Below are positions 6,782 to 13,282 of a stretch of 20,666 nt of DNA, piece by piece; positions within the stretch are counted from its first letter, which is position 1; every line of letters starts with the position of its first letter. A program made the position numbers and the translations under genes. The stretch is from Clostridiales bacterium UBA6114 (GTDB taxonomy: Bacteria > Bacillota > Clostridia > Oscillospirales > Butyricicoccaceae): the NCBI GenBank assembly GCA_002423435.1, contig DIWE01000027.1, positions 1 to 20,666 of the forward strand. Reading direction: 5' to 3'. The notes under the pieces are model-generated. The model did no database searches, had not been told where the DNA came from, and was given only the letters and a program-made list of their open reading frames with translations.

Positions 6782-7203
6782 CAGAGTGTCAAAAAAGTAT
6801 ATTTTGGGAATTGTTAAGGGGCCGAAGCCCCTTAACTTGGGATAGGTCCGGAGGCGGACATGCGCCGCCGAAGGACACTCTGGACAAAACACAGGTGTTT
6901 TGTCCGCACCTGGGAGAGCCTCGAGAGGGAATGGGATTCCCTCTCGAAAGGCTGTCGACTTTATCGACAGCCTCAAACGGTATGGCATAAGCCATACCGT
7001 TTTTCTGATTTCTGCCCATCAGGACTTGAACCGGAGGTCTTCTCGCGTTAAGAAAATCTGCCGGTGGCAGATTTTTAGAGAAAAGGCCCGAGCCGGTACC
7101 GAAACGCTAAGCGTTTGGGCGGCGAGGGCTGGCAAGCGGCGAAGCCGCACAGTCCTCTCACTCCGACCATTGAAAAGACTATCGGCTTTTGTCGACGGTC
7201 TTT
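6754..7203. repeat. Dense array of about ten perfect stem-loops
   Basis: Almost the whole stretch folds into adjacent short inverted repeats. Stems (left arm / right arm): 6754-6765/6770-6781 (12 bp); 6813-6822/6827-6836 (GTTAAGGGGC, loop CGAA); 6846-6850/6855-6859; 6882-6892/6895-6905 (GGACAAAACAC); 6921-6932/6936-6947 (TCGAGAGGGAAT); 6949-6958/6964-6973 (AGGCTGTCGA); 6975-6986/6991-7002; 7053-7062/7066-7075 (AAAATCTGCC); 7102-7108/7110-7116; 7136-7140/7144-7148; 7174-7186/7191-7203. CAGAGTGTC (6782-6790) also pairs with GACACTCTG (6874-6882) and would enclose two of them. No believable coding frame spans it. Confidence 0.75.
7007..7032 (-). other. tRNA T-arm/acceptor-like fragment (scar S3)
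   Basis: On the minus strand the segment reads GGTTCAAGTCC, then CTGATGGGCAG, A, AATC: a T-loop TTCAAGT, the 3' half of a T-stem and seven acceptor bases, with no upstream tRNA half. In that direction it runs into the AAACGGTATGGC palindrome at 6975-7002. A close relative lies at 13180-13205. Too short to be a gene; read as a tRNA 3' remnant. Confidence 0.5.
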
Positions 7204-7206
7204 TTT
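7151..7206 (+). terminator. tRNA-Pro-like 3' end plus terminator (scar S4)
   Basis: AGTCCTCTCACTCCGACCA (7151-7169) fits the end of a tRNA exactly: AGT of the T-loop, T-stem CCTCT, acceptor CACTCCG, A73 and CCA. It is followed by TTGA and stem AAAGACTATCGGC / GTCGACGGTCTTT (one mismatch, two wobble pairs) with TTTTTT. From CACTCCGACC through GAAAAGAC it is identical to the S1 copy at 3861-3881. Confidence 0.6.
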
Positions 7207-7372
7207 GTATTTATGCGGGGTTTGGAATGGCGAAAATTTCTATGGGGATACACAAACGCCTATCTCTGTACGAGCCTTTAAAAAGTGCCCCAACCCAGTT
7301 TCTTTTTTTGGTGATAAATGGTAAAATTAGAAATTGATATTAAATGTCTAATATCAGGAGGAGGGCCCTTAA

Positions 7373-7936
7373 GTGGATATGGAAAAGGAATATAATACAT
7401 TAAGAGAAGAAATAATGCATTGGGAAAATCGACAATTTACCGTAATAGGCATAAATATTACTCTTATTACCATCATTTTAGGCTGGATTATTACAAAACC
7501 CTCCGAATGGAATTGGGATGTAGCTTCAACGTTGTTGTTGCTGATTTTAACCTCCGGCAGTTATCTATTAGTCTTATTTAATTGTTTTGCTAGTAAAATT
7601 GGCGCATATATTAGCGTTTACCATGAAAATGGTGTTGGTTGGGAAAGCAGAGTCTCTGAGTTTGATAAAAAGCTTAACTTTCACTCCGTACGCTATGCTT
7701 TGGGAATTTTGTATTTAGGTCTTGGAATTATGAGTTTTTCAATACCATATAAAATATGTTCCAAATCATTATCTTTAGTTACGTTATTTTTATTTTTCCT
7801 AATTTGTGTGATTCTTATTATCACTTTAATATTAATGGTATTTACTCCTCGAAAAAATAAATATATCAAGCTGTGGCAAGAGCTTAAAATAAAGGAAAAT
7901 CAAACGGACACGGTTAAACAACAGACTCTTATTTAG
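7373..7936 (+). CDS. Four-helix membrane protein of unknown function
   Basis: A 187-residue protein that I cannot assign to a family. A short N-terminal amphipathic segment (MDMEKEYNTLREEIMHWENR) precedes four predicted membrane helices at about residues 22-40, 49-70, 107-125 and 132-157. A polar loop lies between helices 2 and 3 (SVYHENGVGWESRVSEFDKK), and a basic, charged cytoplasmic tail ends the protein. Start GTG 7373 has AGGAGGAGGG about 7 nt upstream; ATG 7379 is an alternative. The gene is markedly more AT-rich than its neighbours, stands alone between repeat-rich noncoding stretches, and is enclosed by a 20-nt direct repeat (6641 and 8070), all pointing to recent acquisition. The small helical layout recalls membrane effectors of defence modules, but no partner gene is present. 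Confidence 0.7.
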   Translation: MDMEKEYNTLREEIMHWENRQFTVIGINITLITIILGWIITKPSEWNWDVASTLLLLILTSGSYLLVLFNCFASKIGAYISVYHENGVGWESRVSEFDKKLNFHSVRYALGILYLGLGIMSFSIPYKICSKSLSLVTLFLFFLICVILIITLILMVFTPRKNKYIKLWQELKIKENQTDTVKQQTLI

Positions 7937-7975
7937 TTAGCCTGTTAAAACTTACTTGAGCGCTTGGAAGCCGCT

Positions 7976-8053
7976 TATAATTTCACTCGACCAGAAAAAC
8001 GGTATGGCATAAAAGCCATACCGCAGACCGTCGATTTATGTCGACGGTCTTTT
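7976..8053. terminator. Composite two-hairpin bidirectional terminator with tRNA-like leader (scar S5)
   Basis: TATAATTTCACTCGACCA (7976-7993) is the S1 leader minus one C. Two hairpins follow: CGGTATGGC / GCCATACCG (8000-8008 / 8015-8023) and AGACCGTCGA / TCGACGGTCT (8025-8034 / 8041-8050). The second has a T-rich tail on the plus strand and can end the membrane-protein transcript. The first has TTTTT on the minus strand and can end the TetR-ABC operon coming from the right. Confidence 0.7.
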
Positions 8054-8069
8054 GTTTTCCCTAAAATTA

Positions 8070-8090
8070 CATGTGGCTCAGCTTAATCAA
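8070..8090. repeat. Short direct repeat, copy 2 (partner at 6641)
   Basis: CATGTGGCTCAGCTTAATC (8070-8088) and the AA after it repeat the sequence at 6641-6660. Together the copies bound a 1.4-kb segment containing the hairpin array and the AT-rich membrane protein gene. Confidence 0.45.
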
Positions 8091-8124
8091 TGCCAATGAT
8101 CATTAGTTGTCCTGTCTCCCGATA

Positions 8125-9705
8125 TCACAGCGCCGCGTCTCTTCGGCGGAACAGGGCAATCCCCGTTCCGGTCAGTATGATCGTTACAACACACAGTACC
8201 AGCGGCGCGGCCGTCGGCTGGACGGCTTTCAGCGGCGTTATCCAAGAGAAAGGCGAAAAGGCGTAGAGCGCTTCGGGAATCTGCTGTTGCTCCCAGAAAA
8301 TCTCCATCAAGACGAACAGGGTGAGCAGGCCGTAGCTGATCCCGGCCATCCACTTTGGCAGCACGCCGAAGAGCAGCAGCGCAACGCCGCCAACGGCCCA
8401 GATTGCCGGGATCATCCCCGCCATTTCAAAGAAGAGTCGCGAAAGCGCGTCCTTGTCCCCCGTGCCAATTACCGCGCCCAGGCCCACGCAGAGGCCGGAC
8501 ATCAGCATAATGGCCGCCGAGCCGCCGAAGATGTAGACCATATGACTTAAGACCAGCTTCTCCCGTCGCACGGGCATGGACAATAGTGTCTCGCCTTTGG
8601 CCGCTTCCTCCCGGCGAAGGATACCCGCCGACATCATCACATAGACGGAGATCAGCATTCCGAAAACGTACAGCATCAGCGATAAAAACGCCCGATCCAC
8701 GCCGCCCAGCCGCTCGATCAACCCTGCCAGAGCCTCCGCTGAGCTGACCGCGCTCACCATCAAGTAGCTTGCGCAGCCCAGCGCTAAGGAAAAGATTGCG
8801 TAAAAGCAAAACCAGGCGAGAAACAGCCCCCTTTGGGTGCGCCAGGCAAGGGCGGAAAGACCCCGCAGGCCCGGCTTCGCAAAAGCCCGTCCCGTTCGCT
8901 GGGGTACAAGCCCCGCGCCCACATCCCGCCGCGCCATCAGCCACAGGGACAGCGCCATGAGCGCCGCGCCCAACGCCAGCGGAATCAAAAGCACTATGAA
9001 ATGCTCCCCGGCAAAAGGCCGCACCAGCAGCGACCATTCCAGCGGGTTGAGGTAAGCGAGAAGATTTTGCCTGCCGCTAACGTTCCACAGAATATGCAGG
9101 CCGAACAACAGCCCCAACAGCCCAAAGGACATCCCACGCGCCGCCGTGGCGCTTACAAAGAACTGCGCGACCACCCCCGCCAGAATCCCCAGCACACAGG
9201 CAGCGGCGAAGAATCCCAGGCAGTGGGACAGTGAACCGACAAACCCCAGACCAAGTGCAACCATCGCGGATATGGTTAGTACCGCCGCGATGGCGTTGAT
9301 TAAAAACATATCCAAAAGCGCCGCCGCCAGGGTTGCAAGGCTGCCGATGACGTTGGCGCCCAGCAGCTCCCTCTTGCCCTGCTCCTCAGCCAACCGGGTA
9401 TGGCGATTCATATAGACAATGCTGAAAATTCCGCCGAGCAGCACCAAAAATACCTTGGTGCGCCAGGTGACAAATCCGGCGACCGAAATATCCAGCAGCG
9501 GGCCGTGCATCGCCTCGGTGAGCGGATCGATGAGGCTGACACCCATCTCTATGAGCGCCTCCTGCGTGGGGAACAGCACCAGCGACGACACCGTGTTGAT
9601 CGCCACCCACACCCCCGGCAGCAGCAGCCAAAAAAGTGTAAAGATGCGGTTTTGCCGCAGGTACAGCCTCATGAGGGAAAGTGTGCCGTGAAAATATCTA
9701 TTCAC
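8125..9705 (-). CDS. ABC-2 type exporter permease, fused 12-helix form
   Basis: A 526-residue integral membrane protein with about 12 hydrophobic helices in two halves (roughly residues 1-265 and 275-526), each opening with an amphipathic segment (LMRLYLRQNRI; LAWRTQRGLF). The layout and the RHTRLAEEQGKRELLGA segment after the second helix fit the family described as exporters of polyketide-type antibiotics (COG3559-like). It partners the ATPase encoded just upstream; the substrate is unknown. I chose GTG 9705, with AAAGGGGGG upstream, over ATG 9726, because the latter would overlap the ATPase gene and add residues lacking similarity. It is the last gene of the tetR-ATPase-permease operon, ended by the composite terminator at 7976-8053. 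Confidence 0.85.
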   Translation of the reverse strand: MNRYFHGTLSLMRLYLRQNRIFTLFWLLLPGVWVAINTVSSLVLFPTQEALIEMGVSLIDPLTEAMHGPLLDISVAGFVTWRTKVFLVLLGGIFSIVYMNRHTRLAEEQGKRELLGANVIGSLATLAAALLDMFLINAIAAVLTISAMVALGLGFVGSLSHCLGFFAAACVLGILAGVVAQFFVSATAARGMSFGLLGLLFGLHILWNVSGRQNLLAYLNPLEWSLLVRPFAGEHFIVLLIPLALGAALMALSLWLMARRDVGAGLVPQRTGRAFAKPGLRGLSALAWRTQRGLFLAWFCFYAIFSLALGCASYLMVSAVSSAEALAGLIERLGGVDRAFLSLMLYVFGMLISVYVMMSAGILRREEAAKGETLLSMPVRREKLVLSHMVYIFGGSAAIMLMSGLCVGLGAVIGTGDKDALSRLFFEMAGMIPAIWAVGGVALLLFGVLPKWMAGISYGLLTLFVLMEIFWEQQQIPEALYAFSPFSWITPLKAVQPTAAPLVLCVVTIILTGTGIALFRRRDAAL

Positions 9706-9706
9706 G

Positions 9707-10441
9707 TTAAGCCCCCCTTTCGGCATCCTTCTTGTAGTAGTTCAAGAACAGCGCTTCCAACGTGGGCGGTTCCTGCTGATGGATGAGCGCTTTCAGTTTC
9801 TCCATGCTGCCCTCTTCGATCATTTTTCCCGCACGGATGACGCCGATCTGGTCGCAGACGGCTTCCACCTCTGAAAGAATGTGGCTGGAGAGAAACACTG
9901 TCTTTCCTGCGTCCCGGGCCTCCTTGACGCACTGCTGGAACACGCCCTCCATCAGCGGGTCGAGGCCGGTTGTGGGTTCGTCGAGGACAAGCAGCTCCAC
10001 ATCGGACACAAAAGCCGAAATCAGCGCCACTTTCTGGCGGTTGCCCTTGGAGTAGGTTTTGCATTTCTTGGTGGGGTCTAAATCGAAGCGCTCGATGAAC
10101 CGCGCCCGGCGCTCCTTGGAGTAACTGCCCCGCAGCCTGCCGAGGAAATCGATGACCTCGCCGCCGGTCATATTATCCCAGAGCTGTACGTCGCTGGGTA
10201 CATAGGCCAAGCGCTTATGCAGTTCCACCGTATCCCGCCAAGGGTCGCCGCCCAGCAGCTTCACCTGCCCGCCGTCCTTTTTTAATAAGCCAAGCAAAAT
10301 ACGGATGGCAGTGGATTTCCCCGCGCCGTTGGGACCGATAAAACCGTAAATACTGCCCTGCGGCACGGAAAGATCGACGCCGTTCAAGGCGACAGTTTTG
10401 CCGAACCGCTTGGTTAAACCATGAATTTTAATAGCAGACAT
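9707..10441 (-). CDS. ABC transporter ATP-binding protein (drug-export type)
   Basis: A 244-residue nucleotide-binding subunit. Walker A GPNGAGKST at residues 36-44, Q-loop region near 80-87 (AYVPSDVQLWDN), signature YSKGNRQKVAL at 130-140 (SKGNRQ replaces LSGGQ, as is common in drug-export ABC subunits), Walker B ELLVLDEP at 149-156, and H-loop His187 in SSHILSE. The start ATG 10441 has GAGGGAAGAGG upstream; the frame is open further upstream but that stretch overlaps tetR. It lies 13 nt after tetR and 1 nt before the permease start, so the three genes form one transcript. It energises export by the neighbouring permease. Confidence 0.93.
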   Translation of the reverse strand: MSAIKIHGLTKRFGKTVALNGVDLSVPQGSIYGFIGPNGAGKSTAIRILLGLLKKDGGQVKLLGGDPWRDTVELHKRLAYVPSDVQLWDNMTGGEVIDFLGRLRGSYSKERRARFIERFDLDPTKKCKTYSKGNRQKVALISAFVSDVELLVLDEPTTGLDPLMEGVFQQCVKEARDAGKTVFLSSHILSEVEAVCDQIGVIRAGKMIEEGSMEKLKALIHQQEPPTLEALFLNYYKKDAERGA

Positions 10442-10454
10442 ACCTCTTCCCTCC

Positions 10455-11081
10455 TCACTGTTTATAAAAGCATTTGCGCAGTACATCCAGGTACTTGTCA
10501 AAGTCGGCACCCAGGGCCTCGATGTCGATGTCCTCCACCTTTTGATCTCCAACCAATTCCAATGAACGGTGGCCGTAGTTTTCCAGCGCCCAGACAATCA
10601 GGTCCCGGATTTTGTCGGCCGGCACATCCTGCCGGAACAAAGAAATATCCAGATTGCCCAGCAGGCACTCGTAGCCATAGCCCGTCATCTTCTCAAGCTG
10701 CTCTTTCAACTCGGCGGCGATCTCGGGTGACTTTTCCACGGTCAGCCGCTTGATAAACTCGAACATCGGCGGATAACGCTGGTAGACCGCTCCCTTGAGC
10801 ATGGCGGCCCGGCGGTAACGGGTAAGCAGGTCGCCATCGCAGTGGCCGATTTGCTCGTAGAATTCCCGGCTGACCACCCCGAACACATAGTCGCAGAGGA
10901 ACAGGAACAAATCTTTTTTACTGGCAAAGTAGTGGAACAGCGCCCCCTTTGAAATGCCCGCCGCCTTTACCATCTCATTGGTGGAGGCCAGATCGTAGCC
11001 CTTTGCGGCAAACTCCATCAGGGCTGCATTGATGATAACGTCCCGCTTTTGGTCCTTTAAGCCGATGAAGTTTTCGTGCAT
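10455..11081 (-). CDS. TetR/AcrR family transcriptional regulator
   Basis: A 208-residue regulator with an N-terminal TetR helix-turn-helix (residues ~13-57: VIINAALMEFAAKGYDLAS, then the recognition segment ISKGALFHYFASKKDLF) and a helical C-terminal ligand-binding domain. ATG 11081 is preferred because AAAAGGG ends 10 nt upstream; GTG 11090 would sit directly against that site. First gene of the exporter operon. Its promoter carries two GACCA-N3-TGGTC palindromes, so autorepression relieved by an exported compound is the likely logic, as in other TetR-exporter operons. Confidence 0.92.
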   Translation of the reverse strand: MHENFIGLKDQKRDVIINAALMEFAAKGYDLASTNEMVKAAGISKGALFHYFASKKDLFLFLCDYVFGVVSREFYEQIGHCDGDLLTRYRRAAMLKGAVYQRYPPMFEFIKRLTVEKSPEIAAELKEQLEKMTGYGYECLLGNLDISLFRQDVPADKIRDLIVWALENYGHRSLELVGDQKVEDIDIEALGADFDKYLDVLRKCFYKQ

Positions 11082-11103
11082 TGCTACCACGCCCTTTTAC
11101 AAA

Positions 11104-11156
11104 TTGACCATCCTGGTCGGTATTTGCAGTATAGCACAACCGACCAGGGTGGTCAA
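11104..11156 (-). promoter_or_regulatory. TetR operon promoter with two operators
   Basis: On the minus strand, -35 TTGACC (11156-11151), a 17-nt spacer and -10 TATACT (11133-11128) form a near-consensus sigma-A promoter. Two 13-bp palindromes, GACCATCCTGGTC (11106-11118) and GACCAGGGTGGTC (11142-11154), lie 36 bp apart centre to centre. One covers the -35 box and the other the start-site region. The whole 17-bp arms also form a larger inverted repeat with one mismatch. This is a strong candidate for a TetR autorepression site. Confidence 0.88.
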
Positions 11157-11227
11157 TGGCAAAATCACGCAAAATTGAAAAAGAGTCGACCAAGCGATCA
11201 AAAATCGTATACCCCGTCTGTTGACCT

Positions 11228-11271
11228 AAAAAAGACAGCAAAACAGCACGGCCTATACTGGCTGTGCTGTC
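11228..11271 (-). terminator. Intrinsic terminator after the XRE regulator gene
   Basis: Read leftwards, GACAGCA and TGCTGTC (plus positions 11265-11271 and 11234-11240) form a perfect 7-bp stem enclosing a second hairpin (11243-11253 / 11260-11270, one mismatch), followed by TTTTTT. It would stop the XRE gene transcript before the TetR promoter. Confidence 0.65.
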
Positions 11272-11409
11272 TTGTTTTATGGCTGTAAAAGTCGTATTTA
11301 TTCAAAATTTATTCTTAAAGGGCAGTCTGCCATCTGAAACAAAATATAATTTTTTTGATGGCTCAAAAACCATCTTTGACACTGGATTATACCGGCACAA
11401 GGCAACAAT

Positions 11410-11622
11410 TTATATTTGTTTTCCAGTATCTCGGAAAGTAAAAATCCCGTCATAATCACACTTTAGCGCGTCAGCTATCTTTTTTAATTCTTTTTCGCTT
11501 AAATTATCTCGGTCAAGTTTGTTATATAGATTGTTACCTTTATACCCTAGTTTATCGCTTAACTGCTTTATCGTCATATCTCTTTCGAGTAAAATAGTTC
11601 TAATTTTTAGAGCCATACTCAT
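11410..11622 (-). CDS. Small XRE-type helix-turn-helix regulator
   Basis: A 70-residue protein that is almost entirely one helix-turn-helix domain: MTIKQLSDKLGYKGNNLYNKLDRDNL matches the helix 2-helix 3 region of Cro/C1-type repressors, followed by the usual ELKKIADALKCDYDGIF segment. ATG 11622 has AAAGGGGG 8 nt upstream. It is divergent from the two small genes starting at 11805. The promoter of that pair contains an inverted repeat (ATATTAC / GTAATAT) between its -35 and -10 boxes, a possible target of this protein, though that link is inference. Confidence 0.85.
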   Translation of the reverse strand: MSMALKIRTILLERDMTIKQLSDKLGYKGNNLYNKLDRDNLSEKELKKIADALKCDYDGIFTFRDTGKQI

Positions 11623-11716
11623 AGGTTTTTCCCCCTTTTAGGAGTAATTATATACTTTTTAGTGTGAATTTGCAAACAGAAAAAGCAATACCACACTCAG
11701 ACATAGAAAATCCCCT

Positions 11717-11745
11717 TTGACATATTACTTTAAAACGTGTAATAT
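11717..11745 (+). promoter_or_regulatory. Promoter of the small-paralogue pair with internal inverted repeat
   Basis: TTGACA (11717-11722), 17-nt spacer, TAATAT (11740-11745): a very good sigma-A promoter about 60 bp before the gene at 11805. ATATTAC (11722-11728) and GTAATAT (11739-11745) are inverted repeats lying across the spacer, so a dimeric repressor bound there would block RNA polymerase. Confidence 0.78.
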
Positions 11746-11804
11746 TTCTATTATTAAGTGGAATAGTCCGCATATTAAGGGAATTAAAGGAGTGAAAAAT
11801 TTTT

Positions 11805-12116
11805 ATGCCTAAACACATCGAGCAGACTTTCAACCGCGCTGATTTACAGGTCATCCGTGGGCTTCTTCTCAATGACGTTGGCGACGAAAGCGACATTGAC
11901 AAGCGGCCATACAAGCAGAGGATTGACGAGGATAGCGCATCCATGCGGCGGTATCTTGAAAACACATACCTGGACGGAGAAAAACGCGACGCTGTTTTCG
12001 CGGACATATCCCAAGCAATTACAGCGTACCAAGAGGTATATTTTGAAATCGGTCTGAAATGCGGGGCGCGTCTTCTGCATCAGCTTTTGTTTGAGCGTCA
12101 GCCAGCGGACATATAA
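11805..12116 (+). CDS. Small acidic protein, DUF6809-like (tentative)
   Basis: A 103-residue acidic, probably helical, soluble protein ending in AYQEVYFEIGLKCGARLLHQLLFE. The closing amphipathic helix resembles the small clostridial proteins grouped as DUF6809; the assignment is from general resemblance only. ATG 11805 has AAAGGAG 12 nt upstream and a strong promoter at 11717. The next gene encodes a paralogue (shared YSERL/KQRI-D, A-FADI / ARYSDI, QEVYFEIGL / QDVYF-IGL). These genes sit opposite a Cro/C1-type regulator, a layout often seen in phage-derived or plasmid-derived segments. Confidence 0.7.
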   Translation: MPKHIEQTFNRADLQVIRGLLLNDVGDESDIDKRPYKQRIDEDSASMRRYLENTYLDGEKRDAVFADISQAITAYQEVYFEIGLKCGARLLHQLLFERQPADI

Positions 12117-12139
12117 CCACAGGGAAAGGGGCATTGAAG

Positions 12140-12442
12140 ATGGATTTCAGTGATTTATTACGGAGGGCAAACCTGAATTGTATTGAGGATTTTATAATGG
12201 ACGGGAGCGAAAGCTTTGAAAAACCGTCCGAAAAAACATACTCTGAAAGGCTTGCGGAGGCAAGGAAAAAGGCTGAGGCTTTCTTTGATGCCCGATATTC
12301 CGATATCCGCGAGTATGATGAAATCTCCGGGTATTTCAATGAGCAAGCCGGGGTGTTCCAAGACGTTTATTTTTAAATCGGCCTGATATTGGGCGCGAAA
12401 ATCGCCTTTCAGATTTGCGGAAGAATGGGGGGATTAGAATAA
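12140..12442 (+). pseudogene. Paralogue of the 11805 gene, interrupted by an in-frame TAA
   Basis: From ATG 12140 (AGGGAAAGGGG 8 nt upstream) the frame encodes 78 residues and stops at TAA 12374-12376. Continuing in the same frame gives IGLILGAKIAFQICGRM and a second TAA at 12440. Aligned to the preceding protein, QDVYF-stop-IGLILGAKIAFQI matches QEVYFEIGLKCGARLLHQL, so the TAA replaces a Glu codon (GAA to TAA). The C-terminal helix is lost unless the stop is read through. The upstream part is intact and may still be expressed as a 78-residue product. Confidence 0.72.
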
Positions 12443-12446
12443 ATGA

Positions 12447-12501
12447 TTACTCCGACCGGAAAAGGCATAGCTTCCCGCCAAGGGAAGCTGTGTCTTTTTT
12501 T
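12447..12501 (+). terminator. Terminator with ACTCCGACC leader (scar S6)
   Basis: TTACTCCGACC (12447-12457), GGAAAA, then a stem of about 13 bp (two wobble pairs), GGCATAGCTTCCC / GGGAAGCTGTGTC, with loop GCCAA and a run of seven T. The leader resembles that of S1 and S4 while the hairpin differs, showing that leader and hairpin are exchangeable modules. Confidence 0.72.
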
Positions 12502-12555
12502 ACATGAGAAATCATGATATTATGGATGCAATTAAATATTAAGGGGATCAGCAAA

Positions 12556-13095
12556 ATGATATTATCGGACAAAACGATAAAAAAATTGTTGAAAAATAAA
12601 GATCTTGAAATATATCCACTGGAAGATATACAGCTTCAACCTGCAAGCGTCGATATCCGTCTGGGAAACACATTTACCATAGTGGAAGATACTTCTTCCA
12701 GCGTAATTCAGCTATCGGGTGAAATGCAGTATAAAACCATACAGTCAGACAAATATCTGCTCATGCCCGGGCAATTTGTTCTCGCCACGACAATGGAATA
12801 TTTCAAATTGCCGAATAATATGACCGCCTTTGTTGAAGGCAGAAGCTCCATCGGCCGATTGGGATTATTCATCCAGAACGCAGGCTGGGTGGATCCCGGA
12901 TTTGAAGGAGAGATTACATTGGAACTCTTTAATGCCAATCGATGCGCCATTGAATTGCAAGTTGGCCGCCGTATCGGACAACTGGTGTTTGCCAAGCTCG
13001 ATCAGGATGCCGACAATCCGTATCGAGGGAAATATCAAGGGCAGAAGGGTGCAACAGGCTCGCGGATTTATTTGGACAACGAATTAAAACTTTAA
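12556..13095 (+). CDS. dcd: dCTP deaminase
   Basis: A 179-residue cytosolic enzyme of pyrimidine nucleotide metabolism that deaminates dCTP to dUTP (some members go on to dUMP). Family motifs: LQPASVDIRLG (27-37), VEGRSSIGRLGLF (93-105) with the substrate-binding Arg and Ser residues, GWVDPGFEGEITLEL (110-124), where Glu123 aligns with the catalytic Glu of E. coli Dcd, and the C-terminal YQGQKGATGSR (160-170), which closes over the nucleotide. ATG 12556 has AAGGGG upstream; an in-frame ATG at 12514 would add 14 residues without similarity. Stands alone between scars S6 and S7; such genes are frequent in phage and island cargo as well as housekeeping sets. Confidence 0.93.
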   Translation: MILSDKTIKKLLKNKDLEIYPLEDIQLQPASVDIRLGNTFTIVEDTSSSVIQLSGEMQYKTIQSDKYLLMPGQFVLATTMEYFKLPNNMTAFVEGRSSIGRLGLFIQNAGWVDPGFEGEITLELFNANRCAIELQVGRRIGQLVFAKLDQDADNPYRGKYQGQKGATGSRIYLDNELKL

Positions 13096-13140
13096 CTTAA
13101 TTGCATAAATGGGCATTTTGACCGTGAAATAATTGCTTCA

Positions 13141-13178
13141 AAAAAACGGTATGGCTTTTACGCCATACCGTTTTTTTT
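13141..13178. terminator. Bidirectional terminator after dcd
   Basis: A perfect 15-bp stem AAAAAACGGTATGGC (13141-13155) and its complement (13162-13176), loop TTTTAC, with A- and T-runs on both sides. It shares the ACGGTATGGC arm with the palindromes at 6754, 6975 and 8000. Confidence 0.85.
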
Positions 13179-13179
13179 G

Positions 13180-13205
13180 ATTTCCGGCCCGGCAGGACTT
13201 GAACC
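13180..13205 (-). other. tRNA T-arm/acceptor-like fragment (scar S7)
   Basis: On the minus strand: GGTTCAAGTCC (13205-13195), then TGCCGGGCCGGAAATC, running straight into the dcd terminator palindrome. It aligns closely with the fragment at 7007-7032 (both GGTTCAAGTCCTG...GAAATC beside the same palindrome). No 5' half of a tRNA is present, so it is a remnant rather than a gene. Confidence 0.5.
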
Positions 13206-13282
13206 GAATGTGTTTAAATCCATATATTTGAGAAAAATAACATTATTGTTCGACTAAATGGCGGAAAGGAATGGTCATAAAT

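Noticed and set aside
6754..7203. CRISPR array
   Set aside because: The repeats are palindromes of differing sequence without regular spacing or equal-length unique spacers, and no cas genes are present.
6860..7337. Plus-strand frames of 63-145 codons across the hairpin array
   Set aside because: They read through perfect stem-loops and a tRNA T-arm remnant (giving phrases such as CPSGLEPE); no ribosome binding site or protein-like composition.
8107..10064. Many frames on both strands within the ABC permease and ATPase genes
   Set aside because: Shadow frames of G+C-rich coding sequence; the chosen frames carry ABC motifs and membrane helices.
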